The notes beneath the pieces are model-generated. The model saw nothing but the letters and a program-made list of their open reading frames with translations, did no database searches and had not been told where the DNA came from. From Fidelibacterota bacterium (GTDB lineage: Bacteria; Fidelibacterota; UBA8477; JABMPR01), in NCBI GenBank assembly GCA_016845065.1, contig JAERTG010000162.1, positions 62,001-126,000 on the forward strand: a DNA stretch of 64,000 bases. Reading direction: 5' to 3'. Numbering within the stretch: the first letter of the stretch is position 1; every line of letters begins with the position of its first letter. Shown here in pieces: positions 35,934 to 45,100 of this stretch. The position numbers and the translations under genes are program-made.

Positions 35934-36632
35934 ATGATAGCATCAATACATAAAGTCACCCATTATTTGAGCCATGATCTACTTGGCGGACCACGAGTTC
36001 TAAGTTTTAACTGGGTCATTAATTTTCAAAAGGGTGTAACGCTGTTCTGGGTTTTGGGTTTAATGCTGTTCTTCGAGAATTATTCAGCACAAGCCTGTAT
36101 TTATCTTGCTCTTCATGGCAGCTATGGATTAATCTGGATTATAAAAGACCTGATCTTCCCAGATGAAAAGTGGCAAACCAAGATCACATTTGGTGGAGGG
36201 TTAATGGCAATTGTAGCGGTATTGGGACCATATTGGGTAGCTCCATATCTCCTGATTTCTCCTGTATTAGGAGAGTCACACGCTGGAGCAAACTTGATTT
36301 GGTCAACTTTGGCAATATTCATTTATGCCATGGGTCTGACATTTATGCTTGCCGCTGATGCTCAGAAATATTTCACGCTCAAGCACCAGAAGGGGCTGAT
36401 TACAACGGGAATGTTTCGTCTAGTCAGACACCCCAACTATCTGGGTGAGATGTTGATATACGGATCGTTCGCAATCCTGGCCTGGCACTGGATTCCATGG
36501 GCGATCCTAATCTGGGTTTGGTTGGGATATTTCTCTATAAATATCTTGATGAAAGAACGATCAATGTCTCGCTACGAGGAATGGTCCGAGTACAAGAGGA
36601 ACTCGAAGTATTTGATTCCCTATGTTTTCTAA
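35934..36632 (+). CDS. ICMT/DUF1295-like membrane methyltransferase
   Basis: The 232-residue protein has five or six helices. Near the C-terminus it shows GLITTGMFRLVRHPNYLGEMLIYG, the RHPxYxGE-type motif shared by isoprenylcysteine methyltransferases, phospholipid methyltransferases and the DUF1295/steroid-reductase family, followed by a second amphipathic segment (KERSMSRYEEWSEYK). A GAAGG site lies four bases before the ATG. Substrate unknown; a lipid is plausible. Confidence 0.8.
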   Translation: MIASIHKVTHYLSHDLLGGPRVLSFNWVINFQKGVTLFWVLGLMLFFENYSAQACIYLALHGSYGLIWIIKDLIFPDEKWQTKITFGGGLMAIVAVLGPYWVAPYLLISPVLGESHAGANLIWSTLAIFIYAMGLTFMLAADAQKYFTLKHQKGLITTGMFRLVRHPNYLGEMLIYGSFAILAWHWIPWAILIWVWLGYFSINILMKERSMSRYEEWSEYKRNSKYLIPYVF

Positions 36633-36654
36633 AGGTTTTTAGAAGGTTGATCGG

Positions 36655-37110
36655 TCACTTATCCACAGTTTTTTTAGCGAAGGAAAACACGCCCTGCTCC
36701 CAGAACACCTTGCTACTAACCAGCAATGCAGTCCCAATACTGATATCCAGTGTAGCAACAAAGACGAGAAATGTATGATTCCCCTGGGATGCTCTTGAGA
36801 GGAAGGCACCAAGTGCAATCATAGATGCCAGGGCGAAGAAGAATTGGACCCGATAAAACTGTCCAATTTTAGGCGAGGCTAGCGCATCGATACGTGCAAG
36901 ATTCTTTCGGCAACTCTTCAGAAAAATATATCGGGTCTTTATCAATCCAATGGCTATACCAGCAGTCCAACTAAAGAGCCGTCCCCAGCCATGTGGATCT
37001 ATATCAAATGCATCATTGGCAAGTTCAGCACCTTTATTAAAAAGGATGACCGGACCAATATACCAGATTAATGCAGCGAGAAGTTTTAAGGTTTTATGTG
37101 AGACATTCAT
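36655..37110 (-). CDS. Small integral membrane protein, unknown function
   Basis: The 151-residue protein has about four predicted helices (near residues 10-25, 42-60, 85-103 and 112-132) with a basic loop between the second and third. No recognisable motif. It converges on the ICMT-like gene with a gap of 22 bases. Confidence 0.6.
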   Translation of the reverse strand: MNVSHKTLKLLAALIWYIGPVILFNKGAELANDAFDIDPHGWGRLFSWTAGIAIGLIKTRYIFLKSCRKNLARIDALASPKIGQFYRVQFFFALASMIALGAFLSRASQGNHTFLVFVATLDISIGTALLVSSKVFWEQGVFSFAKKTVDK

Positions 37111-37230
37111 AGTGGATCAAAGTAACCTCATTCTCCGATGAGTAAAGTAAATCCAACATATCAGATTTACTTATGCACTGTGAGTATGACTGGTTAACAT
37201 TGTCTGCATAATAATGAGCATTTTTATATA

Positions 37231-38679
37231 ATGAGATCAACTCGATACATAATTGCTGCTTTCTTGGTTTTTTCTTTGCTCCAAAGCTGTGCAAAGGTAG
37301 AAGACGCTCCAGGTCTTGGTGAACCAGACCTGACCATTCTTTATACCAACGATGAGCATGGCTGGATATCTGAGACAACAGAATCTGGTGGAGCTGCCAA
37401 GCTGATGGGTCTATGGAGAGATAATGAGGGCTATAGCGAGGACGGTCCCTTTCTTGTCCTGAGCGGTGGTGATAACTGGACTGGTCAGGCCATCTCAACC
37501 TGGTTTCAGGGAGAATCCGTGGTTGAGACCATGAACGCCATGGGATATGATGCTGCAGCAATTGGTAATCATGAATTTGATTTTGAGGTATCCGGTTTAC
37601 GAGAGCGGGTGGAACAGGCAGACTTTCCTTATCTTTCAGCAAATATCAGAAAGAAATCAGATGGAAGTATCCCTGATTTTGCTCAGCCTTATGTGCTTCT
37701 TGAGGTGAATGATATTCTCGTTGGAATAATTGGATTGACAACTGTTTCAACCAGTTATTCAACCTTCCCCACATATGTTGAAGATTACAATTTCATTGCA
37801 TATGAAGGAGCTCTTGAGGAGTGGGTACCACAGGTGTGGGCAGAAGGTGTCGATATTGTGATATGCATTACTCATCTCTGTGGTAATGAAATGAGAAACC
37901 TTATTCCCCTCGCTCGAGAACTAGATATTAGTATGATTGGTGGCGGTCATTGCAATGAACTGATAAGTGAAGTTCAAGGGTATGGGGAGGTAGCATTGCT
38001 TGAGGGTGGTTGGGGCATGCGCTACTATGCTCATCTGGATATATGGTATAATGCTGGGGATATGAAAGTTGAGCAGCTGGCTGCGAAAACACGGGAAAAT
38101 CAGGGTGGTTCTCCTGATCCAACCATTGAAAGTATCGTTTCCATCTGGGAAGCTGCCACAGAAGAAGCTCTGGGGAATGTGATAGGCTATGTGGAGAACA
38201 CCATCGATAGAAATGATACTCGTCTGCACAACTTGATAACAGATTCCTGGCTCTACAATTATCCAAATGCAGATATCGCCTTCACAAATACTGGGGGTAT
38301 TCGCCAATCAATTGTCGCTGGAGAAATCACGAAAGGAGACATCATTGGTGTTCTGCCCTTCAACAATAATATTCTGGAATTGAACCTCACGGGAGAAGAA
38401 CTAATCACCTGTCTGGGTAGCCATGCAGTCGCTGGAATGAACACCATCGATGGATATTGGCATGCGGATGGAACCCCCTTGAAAATGGATAGCACTTATT
38501 CAGTTCTAACCACCGATTACCTTTATGTTCAGGATGCGACTCTCATGAGTACCTATGACCCAAATCCTTATTATACCAATATGAATTATCATCAACCCAC
38601 AGTTGACTATATTCTATCATTAAACACAAATACCACCAACCCTCTGGATGATTACCTCGACCCATTACCTCGTAGGTAG
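37231..38679 (+). CDS. 5'-nucleotidase/2',3'-cyclic phosphodiesterase-like lipoprotein
   Basis: The 482-residue protein begins with a lipoprotein signal ending LLQSC. An N-terminal calcineurin-like metallophosphatase domain follows: LTILYTNDEHGW, LSGGDNWTG, AIGNHEFDF, THLCGNE and GGGHCNE supply the two-metal ligands. The C-terminal 5'-nucleotidase domain (about residues 315-480) includes LITDSWLYN and FTNTGGIRQSI with the substrate-binding region. It should hydrolyse nucleotides outside the cytoplasm for scavenging of phosphate and nucleosides. It stands alone. The ribosome site is weak. Confidence 0.92.
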   Translation: MRSTRYIIAAFLVFSLLQSCAKVEDAPGLGEPDLTILYTNDEHGWISETTESGGAAKLMGLWRDNEGYSEDGPFLVLSGGDNWTGQAISTWFQGESVVETMNAMGYDAAAIGNHEFDFEVSGLRERVEQADFPYLSANIRKKSDGSIPDFAQPYVLLEVNDILVGIIGLTTVSTSYSTFPTYVEDYNFIAYEGALEEWVPQVWAEGVDIVICITHLCGNEMRNLIPLARELDISMIGGGHCNELISEVQGYGEVALLEGGWGMRYYAHLDIWYNAGDMKVEQLAAKTRENQGGSPDPTIESIVSIWEAATEEALGNVIGYVENTIDRNDTRLHNLITDSWLYNYPNADIAFTNTGGIRQSIVAGEITKGDIIGVLPFNNNILELNLTGEELITCLGSHAVAGMNTIDGYWHADGTPLKMDSTYSVLTTDYLYVQDATLMSTYDPNPYYTNMNYHQPTVDYILSLNTNTTNPLDDYLDPLPRR

Positions 38680-38778
38680 TGGGTACCTGCTTAGACTGGC
38701 AAGACCCAATTTTCGCTAAAAACACAATTAGGGTTATATTAAACTGGGGGTTTAAAGCAATCAGGAAGGGAAATGATT

Positions 38779-39375
38779 ATGGTCAATGAGATCAGACAAA
38801 TAGAGCAGCAGATTTATGAGTTGAACGCGAAACTATCCAAGCTTCGTAAGGCAAGTCCTCCCCAAAAAGTTACCAACTACACATTCAATACGCTGGAAGG
38901 TGAAATCAGTCTCCTCGAGCTGTTTGGGGAAAATGATAAATTGCTCATGATTCATAATATGGGGGAAGGCTGTCGCTACTGCATGCTTTGGGCCGATGGT
39001 TTTAATGGATTTCTCCCACATCTCGAGTCAGCAATGTCCGTCACCCTCGTGTCTAAGGATGCACCAGAATTGCAGCGTCGGTTTGCCAATGAGAGGGGGT
39101 GGCGCTTTCGTCTCGTCTCGCACGGCGGCGGGAAATATATCAGTGAGCAAACTGTCACCGAGGGTGAAACCAATTCACCTGGCGCAGTGGTTTATGAGCG
39201 AGTCGGTGATGATATCTTCCGTAAGAATTCCAGTGAGTTTGGTCCAGGAGACATCTATTGTTCAATGTGGGGATTGCTGGGTCTTGCAGGTATGGGAGAA
39301 GAAGAGTGGACACCACAGTACAACTATTGGAAACGACCAATGAAACTTGATGATGGGGGATTGAACGTACTATAA
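38779..39375 (+). CDS. DUF899 thioredoxin-like protein
   Basis: An N-terminal coiled helix (EIRQIEQQIYELNAKLSKLRK) precedes a thioredoxin-like domain of the DUF899 family. Its markers are KLLMIHNMGEGCRYCMLWADGF, with a CxxC at the expected redox position, then PELQRRFANERGWRF. The ATG at 38779 has AGGAAGGG eight bases upstream and is preferred to one two codons earlier that sits too close. Function of the family is unknown; a redox or peroxidase-like role is often guessed. Confidence 0.78.
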   Translation: MVNEIRQIEQQIYELNAKLSKLRKASPPQKVTNYTFNTLEGEISLLELFGENDKLLMIHNMGEGCRYCMLWADGFNGFLPHLESAMSVTLVSKDAPELQRRFANERGWRFRLVSHGGGKYISEQTVTEGETNSPGAVVYERVGDDIFRKNSSEFGPGDIYCSMWGLLGLAGMGEEEWTPQYNYWKRPMKLDDGGLNVL

Positions 39376-39425
39376 CGCTTATTAGAGCTAGCATGCCCGT
39401 TTAAAAAAGAGGGGGAGTTGATTTC

Positions 39426-39863
39426 ATGATATGGGGTCTTAAGACTGTAGCTTTAATTGATATTTGGACACTGGAACACTTCTTGAGTGGTGTCTCAATA
39501 GGCATGCTGGTTATTAGTATCAATTCAAAGCTCTTGTTGAAGCATTTCAACGTGAACGGTGAAAAGATTAAGACGAGTCACTTTGACATCGTTGCGGTTC
39601 TATTCCTGGCGTATTTGTGGGAAGCGTTGGAACATTACCTTGAAACCGGTTTGGCTGGCGCGACAGTAGAATATTGGCTTCAGGGTGTGGAGTTTTGGGC
39701 TAACCGTCTCGTTTGCGATCCCCTGGCAACCATAATTGGCTATTACCTGGCTAAAACTTATCCAATCCTCGTTAATCCAGCCAGAGTCATGTCCTTACTA
39801 TGGCTTATCATCCACATCTTTGTGTTTCCTCATAGTATGTATCTTCATGAGCTCATGAAGTAG
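39426..39863 (+). CDS. Integral membrane protein, unknown function
   Basis: The 145-residue protein has about four helices and several conserved-looking polar residues inside or next to them (DIWTLEHFLSG, EALEHYLE, EFWANRLVCDPLAT). This suggests a buried functional site. I do not recognise the family with confidence. GAGGGGGAG lies upstream of the ATG. It follows the DUF899 gene by 50 bases on the same strand. Confidence 0.6.
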   Translation: MIWGLKTVALIDIWTLEHFLSGVSIGMLVISINSKLLLKHFNVNGEKIKTSHFDIVAVLFLAYLWEALEHYLETGLAGATVEYWLQGVEFWANRLVCDPLATIIGYYLAKTYPILVNPARVMSLLWLIIHIFVFPHSMYLHELMK

Positions 39864-39875
39864 ATGTTGATGGAA

Positions 39876-40874
39876 TTAGGGGCTCAGGTTGTGACGGTAT
39901 TCATCCATAATTTCAACAACTGACTTGATTTGACTAATACCCGCAACGCTCTTTCCTGCCTGCAGAAAGTGATGGTAGGCCCCTGCCTTTTGCTTGTCCT
40001 GTTTTAGGGTTCGGAAAGACCGTAATGAGTAATAAATCCGCATGTACTTTTTGGAGTTGGATCCTTTCAGGAGGAGTCGGGCTAAAGCACCTGCCTTTGC
40101 TCCGGTTTTTCTGATATAGTCGTTCTCAATGATGGAGACTGGAACTCCAGAAAGTTTATCCGTGAGAACAATCTGATCCTCTTCTGCATCAATGATAGCT
40201 TGCTTGTAGTCAGGGTGTGCAGTGCATTCCTGCGATGCAATAAAGCGTGTACCCATTTGTACTCCACCATAACCCAGTTTCAACATACTGGAAACATCTT
40301 GTGGAGTACTCACACCACCAGCACATATCAAAGGTTTTCCACAATGTTTCAGATCATCATAAAGATCCCTGGCCGTCTCAGCTCCTGCATGACCTCCTGC
40401 TCGATCGTTGACGCAAATCAGACCATCTACACCACCCTCCAAAGCTTTGTCAGCCCACTTTAGATTTGTTGTGTTGTGATAAACCAGACCACCATTACCA
40501 TGTATTTTATCAGCATAGTGTTTAGGATTACCAAGGGCTGTGATGAAAAATGAAACACCTTCTTCCAGGGAAATATCCAACCAGGCTTTTATGCGATCGA
40601 GGTATCGCTGAGAACTTTTTTCAATAAGCAGATTTATGCCAATGGGTTTAGAGGTAAGCGAGCGAATGTAGCGAAGTCCTTCTCGAAATTCATAACCGTG
40701 GACATAGGTCAGGCTCAAGGGCTGGACAATACCGATACCTCCTGACTCAGAAATTGCTGCAACTAATTCCGGATTAGAGCAGGGATACATAGCGCCGCCG
40801 ATTATGGGAAGATCGATACCTAGATCACGGGTAAAGGTATTGACGACCTTATGCGCTTCCCCCAAAGGCTTCAT
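39876..40874 (-). CDS. Nitronate monooxygenase-like flavoprotein
   Basis: The 332-residue TIM-barrel protein matches the 2-nitropropane dioxygenase/nitronate monooxygenase family: LGIDLPIIGGAMYPCSNPELVAA at the FMN-binding start, GIGIVQPLS, ALGNPKHYADKIHGNG, CVNDRAGGHAG with the His/Gly loop, LICAGGVST and VQMGTRFIAS. Such FMN enzymes oxidise nitronates, and relatives include enoyl-ACP reductase FabK. The start overlaps the upstream small membrane-protein gene by four bases. Confidence 0.88.
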   Translation of the reverse strand: MKPLGEAHKVVNTFTRDLGIDLPIIGGAMYPCSNPELVAAISESGGIGIVQPLSLTYVHGYEFREGLRYIRSLTSKPIGINLLIEKSSQRYLDRIKAWLDISLEEGVSFFITALGNPKHYADKIHGNGGLVYHNTTNLKWADKALEGGVDGLICVNDRAGGHAGAETARDLYDDLKHCGKPLICAGGVSTPQDVSSMLKLGYGGVQMGTRFIASQECTAHPDYKQAIIDAEEDQIVLTDKLSGVPVSIIENDYIRKTGAKAGALARLLLKGSNSKKYMRIYYSLRSFRTLKQDKQKAGAYHHFLQAGKSVAGISQIKSVVEIMDEYRHNLSP

Positions 40875-41209
40875 CCATCTATTCCATAAACTTCTTTGAT
40901 TTTATCTGACCGTAGAAAAAAGCCAGTCCAGGCTGTGTAGAGAGCAACACAACCCATGATGATTAAAAGTCTGAGCCAATCATCACCTGTGGAGATTCTA
41001 AGCTGGATATATCCGTATGCTCCATATAGCCATATCACTGATGCAAGATAGGCAACGATCTCGAGGGTTAGAATAACCCATTTCTGTTTCACAAAGAAAA
41101 GGAAGGGGATTAGTAATGAGGCAATGGCTAGCACATTATGATTCCCACGAGAAAAATGAGCCGCTAGAAAGATGATCATAAATACGTATGGGATAATTCG
41201 AGATTTCAA
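40871..41209 (-). CDS. Small integral membrane protein, unknown function
   Basis: The 112-residue protein has four predicted helices and almost no loops. It lies between prmC and the nitronate monooxygenase gene, overlapping the latter by four bases (ATGA), which supports both the frame and co-transcription. No motif recognised. Confidence 0.6.
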   Translation of the reverse strand: MKSRIIPYVFMIIFLAAHFSRGNHNVLAIASLLIPFLFFVKQKWVILTLEIVAYLASVIWLYGAYGYIQLRISTGDDWLRLLIIMGCVALYTAWTGFFLRSDKIKEVYGIDG

Positions 41210-41229
41210 TTTTGGTTCCTTTCAAAAGT

Positions 41230-42087
41230 TCAGGGGAGGTATTTACCTGCTATAATTCGGGGATCGCCATTGTAATCCTGGATGATTTCAAGGTCATGAA
41301 AGCCCTTCTCCATAAAGATGTTTAAGACAGAGCTTTCTTGAGGGCTACCGCCAAATTCAAAGAGAAATTGACCTCCAGGAAGAAGTATATCTGGTAGAAT
41401 GTCTGCAAATCGGTGATAAAACGAAAGCCCATCATCCCCTACGAACAGGGCTATCTCAGGATCAAACTTGGCAACTTCCGCCTGAAGTTGATCCCTCTCA
41501 CGAGTGGCAATATAGGGTGGGTTTGAGACAACCAGGTTGAAACGTTCGTCGATTTTCGGGAGAGATGTGAGAATATCAGTTTCCTGGAAAACCACCTCAG
41601 TATCGTTACGGGCTGCATTTTCTCTAGCTAAGACCAGCGCTTCTCTGGAAATGTCAATTCCCAACACGTTTACATCCACTAGTGACTGAGCTAATGCGAT
41701 GGCTATGCATCCAGATCCTGTCCCTATATCCAGGATTCGGGCCCCCGGTTTGACATTGAGTGTCAACACCCTTTCAACTAAAACCTCTGTCTCCGGACGC
41801 GGAATTAATGCTGCAGAGGTCGTTTTCAGGGTCAGGTTCATAAAACCTGTTTCACCCACAATATGCTGTAGTGGTTCCCGTGTTCCCCTGCGCTTGATGT
41901 AATCTCGATAAATATCCATCTCATTTTTGCCCATGGGTCGATCAAAAAAGAGGTAAAGTTCCAGACGGTTTTTATTGAGGATGTGTCCAAGGAGAATTTC
42001 AGCATCAAGACGGGCATCAGGAACACCCTTCTTTTCAAGAAAGTCAGCACTTGTTTTAATAATGTCTACAACACGCCAATTGGTCAT
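41230..42087 (-). CDS. prmC: Release factor glutamine methyltransferase
   Basis: The 285-residue protein methylates the GGQ glutamine of peptide chain release factors. The N-terminal helical domain (ARLDAEILLGHIL) is followed by a SAM-binding domain with ILDIGTGSGCIAIALA, VLGIDISREAL and the catalytic NPPYIA. The length is typical. In many bacteria it follows prfA; here no release-factor gene is adjacent, so that linkage is broken in this genome. Confidence 0.94.
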   Translation of the reverse strand: MTNWRVVDIIKTSADFLEKKGVPDARLDAEILLGHILNKNRLELYLFFDRPMGKNEMDIYRDYIKRRGTREPLQHIVGETGFMNLTLKTTSAALIPRPETEVLVERVLTLNVKPGARILDIGTGSGCIAIALAQSLVDVNVLGIDISREALVLARENAARNDTEVVFQETDILTSLPKIDERFNLVVSNPPYIATRERDQLQAEVAKFDPEIALFVGDDGLSFYHRFADILPDILLPGGQFLFEFGGSPQESSVLNIFMEKGFHDLEIIQDYNGDPRIIAGKYLP

Positions 42088-42141
42088 AATAGGAAAATAG
42101 TTTTTGAGGGTTAATTGTTAACTATAAAATAAGTGGGCAGA

Positions 42142-45100
42142 TCAATTATACAGTATAATATTTATCAAAAATACCAAATCCTGGACATTAATAAGTTGAT
42201 CACCATTCACATCTGCAGTTTCGTACTGAGCGTCTGTTGGTGTAATCTCACCAATGATGATGTTTACAAGAACCACGATATCGCTGATTGAATTTTGTCC
42301 ATCAAAATTGAGATCACCAGGCAGGTACTGAGAGAATATCCGTATCAGGTTTTGACGAGTTTCCGTTAGAATCGCCCCAGTATGGTCGCGGATGGAAAGG
42401 CTCACATCATAAAAGCCGGGTTCACTATACATATGTGTGGGGTGTTGCTCCACACTGATGTTTCCATCGCCAAAACCCCACTCCCACCATCCTACTGGTC
42501 CTGTTGAAAGGTCTGAGAAGTGAATTTCCGTGTCAATGAGCTCGATATCACCATCTGTTTCGAAGGCTGGTGTGACTGCTTGCGGTTCGGTATAAACCGT
42601 TTCGATAAATTCAACAGAGAGGTCCTGGGTAAAAACTCCATTCCTTAATTGGATAAAGTAATAATCGTTAGGTGATTTGAGATTTGCCTCTGGAGCGTCA
42701 CGCCAATCAGTCCACTCAATAAAATGCACATCATCAAACCAACTGAATCCATCTCCAGCAGACGGCGTATCCGTATTGAGTCGAATGTCAAAATAAGTGG
42801 CATTAGATGGCGGGGTGGTTTCCGTGTGAAAATAGGTCCATGGTGTCGTACCGTTTACCCCGGAGTTCATTTCATGGGTCGCAAGGATGTTCGAAGTGGT
42901 GCGACCAGCATAATATCTTATCTGAATTTTAACATCACTGGCATTACGTGTCATGAGATAGGCGGAAATATGATGCGTCTTGGAGGCATCGAGGCGAATA
43001 CGATTTTCCAGATTGGTGATGACATTTCCACTTGAGCTGGATGTACGGTGTTGGCCAATAGAACGTTCACCAGAATGTGCTTCTGTGAGATCAAACCATT
43101 CATCACTACTGTTTGTATTCCATTCACTGGCACCTTCGTCTTCCATATTTCCATACCAGAGAAGTTCACGACCCAGTCGATATTCCCAGCCAGTTCCAGG
43201 AGGAGATTCCAGTGATGAAAGGTTTCCCATCTGATGAATCTCCATTGGGTCTGATATCCACGTAAACCCATCTGGATGAAGATCGAAAGCCCGTCGATTA
43301 TAAATAGCAGTACGGGGCATTGAAAGTGTATCCAACCAGACTGAGGCAGACGCATTCTCCCTGTCCACATAAAGATAGGTATCTAATTCTTTTGATTTGC
43401 TCGCTAGATAATCCAGCAAATGAACTCCCAGGTCACCATAGGCTGGTACCGGGATATAGTCGTCAAGATAGACCGGTGTTGCTGAAAAGGCTGAGAATCC
43501 ACTGGCATTCACTTCGGCATTGAGAATGACTGAAGGGAAAGTTTCATGATAGTTCAGATCGAAGATGAAGTTACCCAGAGAATGGGCAATTAGTTTACCG
43601 TTGTAGACTTCAAAACCTTGAATGATATGAGGATGATGCACAACGACCAAATCCGCTCCACCATCGATGGCGAGATGACGAATTTCACGATCCCACATAT
43701 GAGGGACATCCAGGAGGGGTGAATAGTTTTCATCCTCATCCCTATCTTCTTCCAGGTCCATATTGGAGATTATCTCCTGCGGGGCGATCCATTCCTCTGG
43801 ATGAATATCAGGACCAAAATACCTGTCATACCCGGCTCCTGGAGCACGTGAATATTCACTACCAGCGTGCATCTCCATTACAACCAGGTCAGCTACGTCA
43901 CGCACTACGTCAATTTGCTGCAGCAGATAATAGGGAGTTAGATAAGCAAATCCGGGTTTATTGTATCCAGCATTCAAATAGGGTTGATAATTATTGTATT
44001 GACCCGTACGATCACAATTAGCCAGCCAGGCGATGGATACACCCAAATTATTGGTGAAAATGGGTTGATAGGCCTCCTCGCTATCTTCTCCTGAACCTGA
44101 GTACAGAATGTTGCTGGCAGCCAGCGCTGCTTGCGTGGTTTGTAGACCAACCAGACCATAATCCAGAGTATGATTGTTGGCCAGAGAGACGAGATCAATA
44201 CCAGCGTCTTCAAGCGCTGTGACATATTCGGGACGACCTTTGTAGGTCACGGATTTTGTGGGGTGTTCTTCACCATTGATAGTCATCACACATTCCAGGT
44301 TGGCAACACTCAGATCTGCTGCGTCTCCAAAATATTGCCGGGTGGGTTCAAACAGAGCGTCTATACCCTGAGTTTCCAGGATTCCACCAGCATCCTCATA
44401 GCGTCTGGCGATCATGATATCACCGACGAAATTCAACTTAAGTGGGAAACTATCATTGCCTTGATCGACCATGATCTGGGTTCTGGCTTGTCCCATGGTC
44501 CCCGATTCATCAGTAACCTGCAATAGAACCGTATAATCATGATCATCCTCAACCAGATAGGTATGTGATGGGTTGGGAGATTGACTGGTTTCACCATCTC
44601 CAAAACTCCAGAGATAGGTATGTGAATCGCTATCGGGGTCATTAATCAGTGCCTGGAAACTGACATCGACACTTCGTTGATTCGAACTATTTCTGTATAG
44701 TCGGTTTTGTGAGTGTTGAATTTCTACTTCTGGAGCAAAGGCGATTGCATTGGTGATATCAAAAATTTCATCAAAATAGATGCGACTGGATGTATCCTCA
44801 TCCCTATCATTTATGTAGATAATATTGGTCAGGGTGGGGAGGTAATCAAAACGAGCCTCCCAATCATCGCCCACGGGCAGGCGGAGCAGGTTCCAGGTAT
44901 CTTCTGGAAAATATCCCTGATACACTGTGACCCATTCTTCAATATCCAATTGTTGGCTCCCATCAAAGGCATAAAAAAGTGTATTCAGTGAATCCTGGAA
45001 GGCAACGCCCTGTATTTCACCGACACTTTGGATATAAGCGGCTATTTGGAAAACGGAACCCTCAGAAAGGAGGTGAGGATCGATAGCTTGGGATTTCCAG

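Noticed and set aside
37094-37642. Open frame of 182 codons on the minus strand
   Set aside because: It overlaps the start of the well-supported 5'-nucleotidase gene and has no family-like features, odd composition and no ribosome site.
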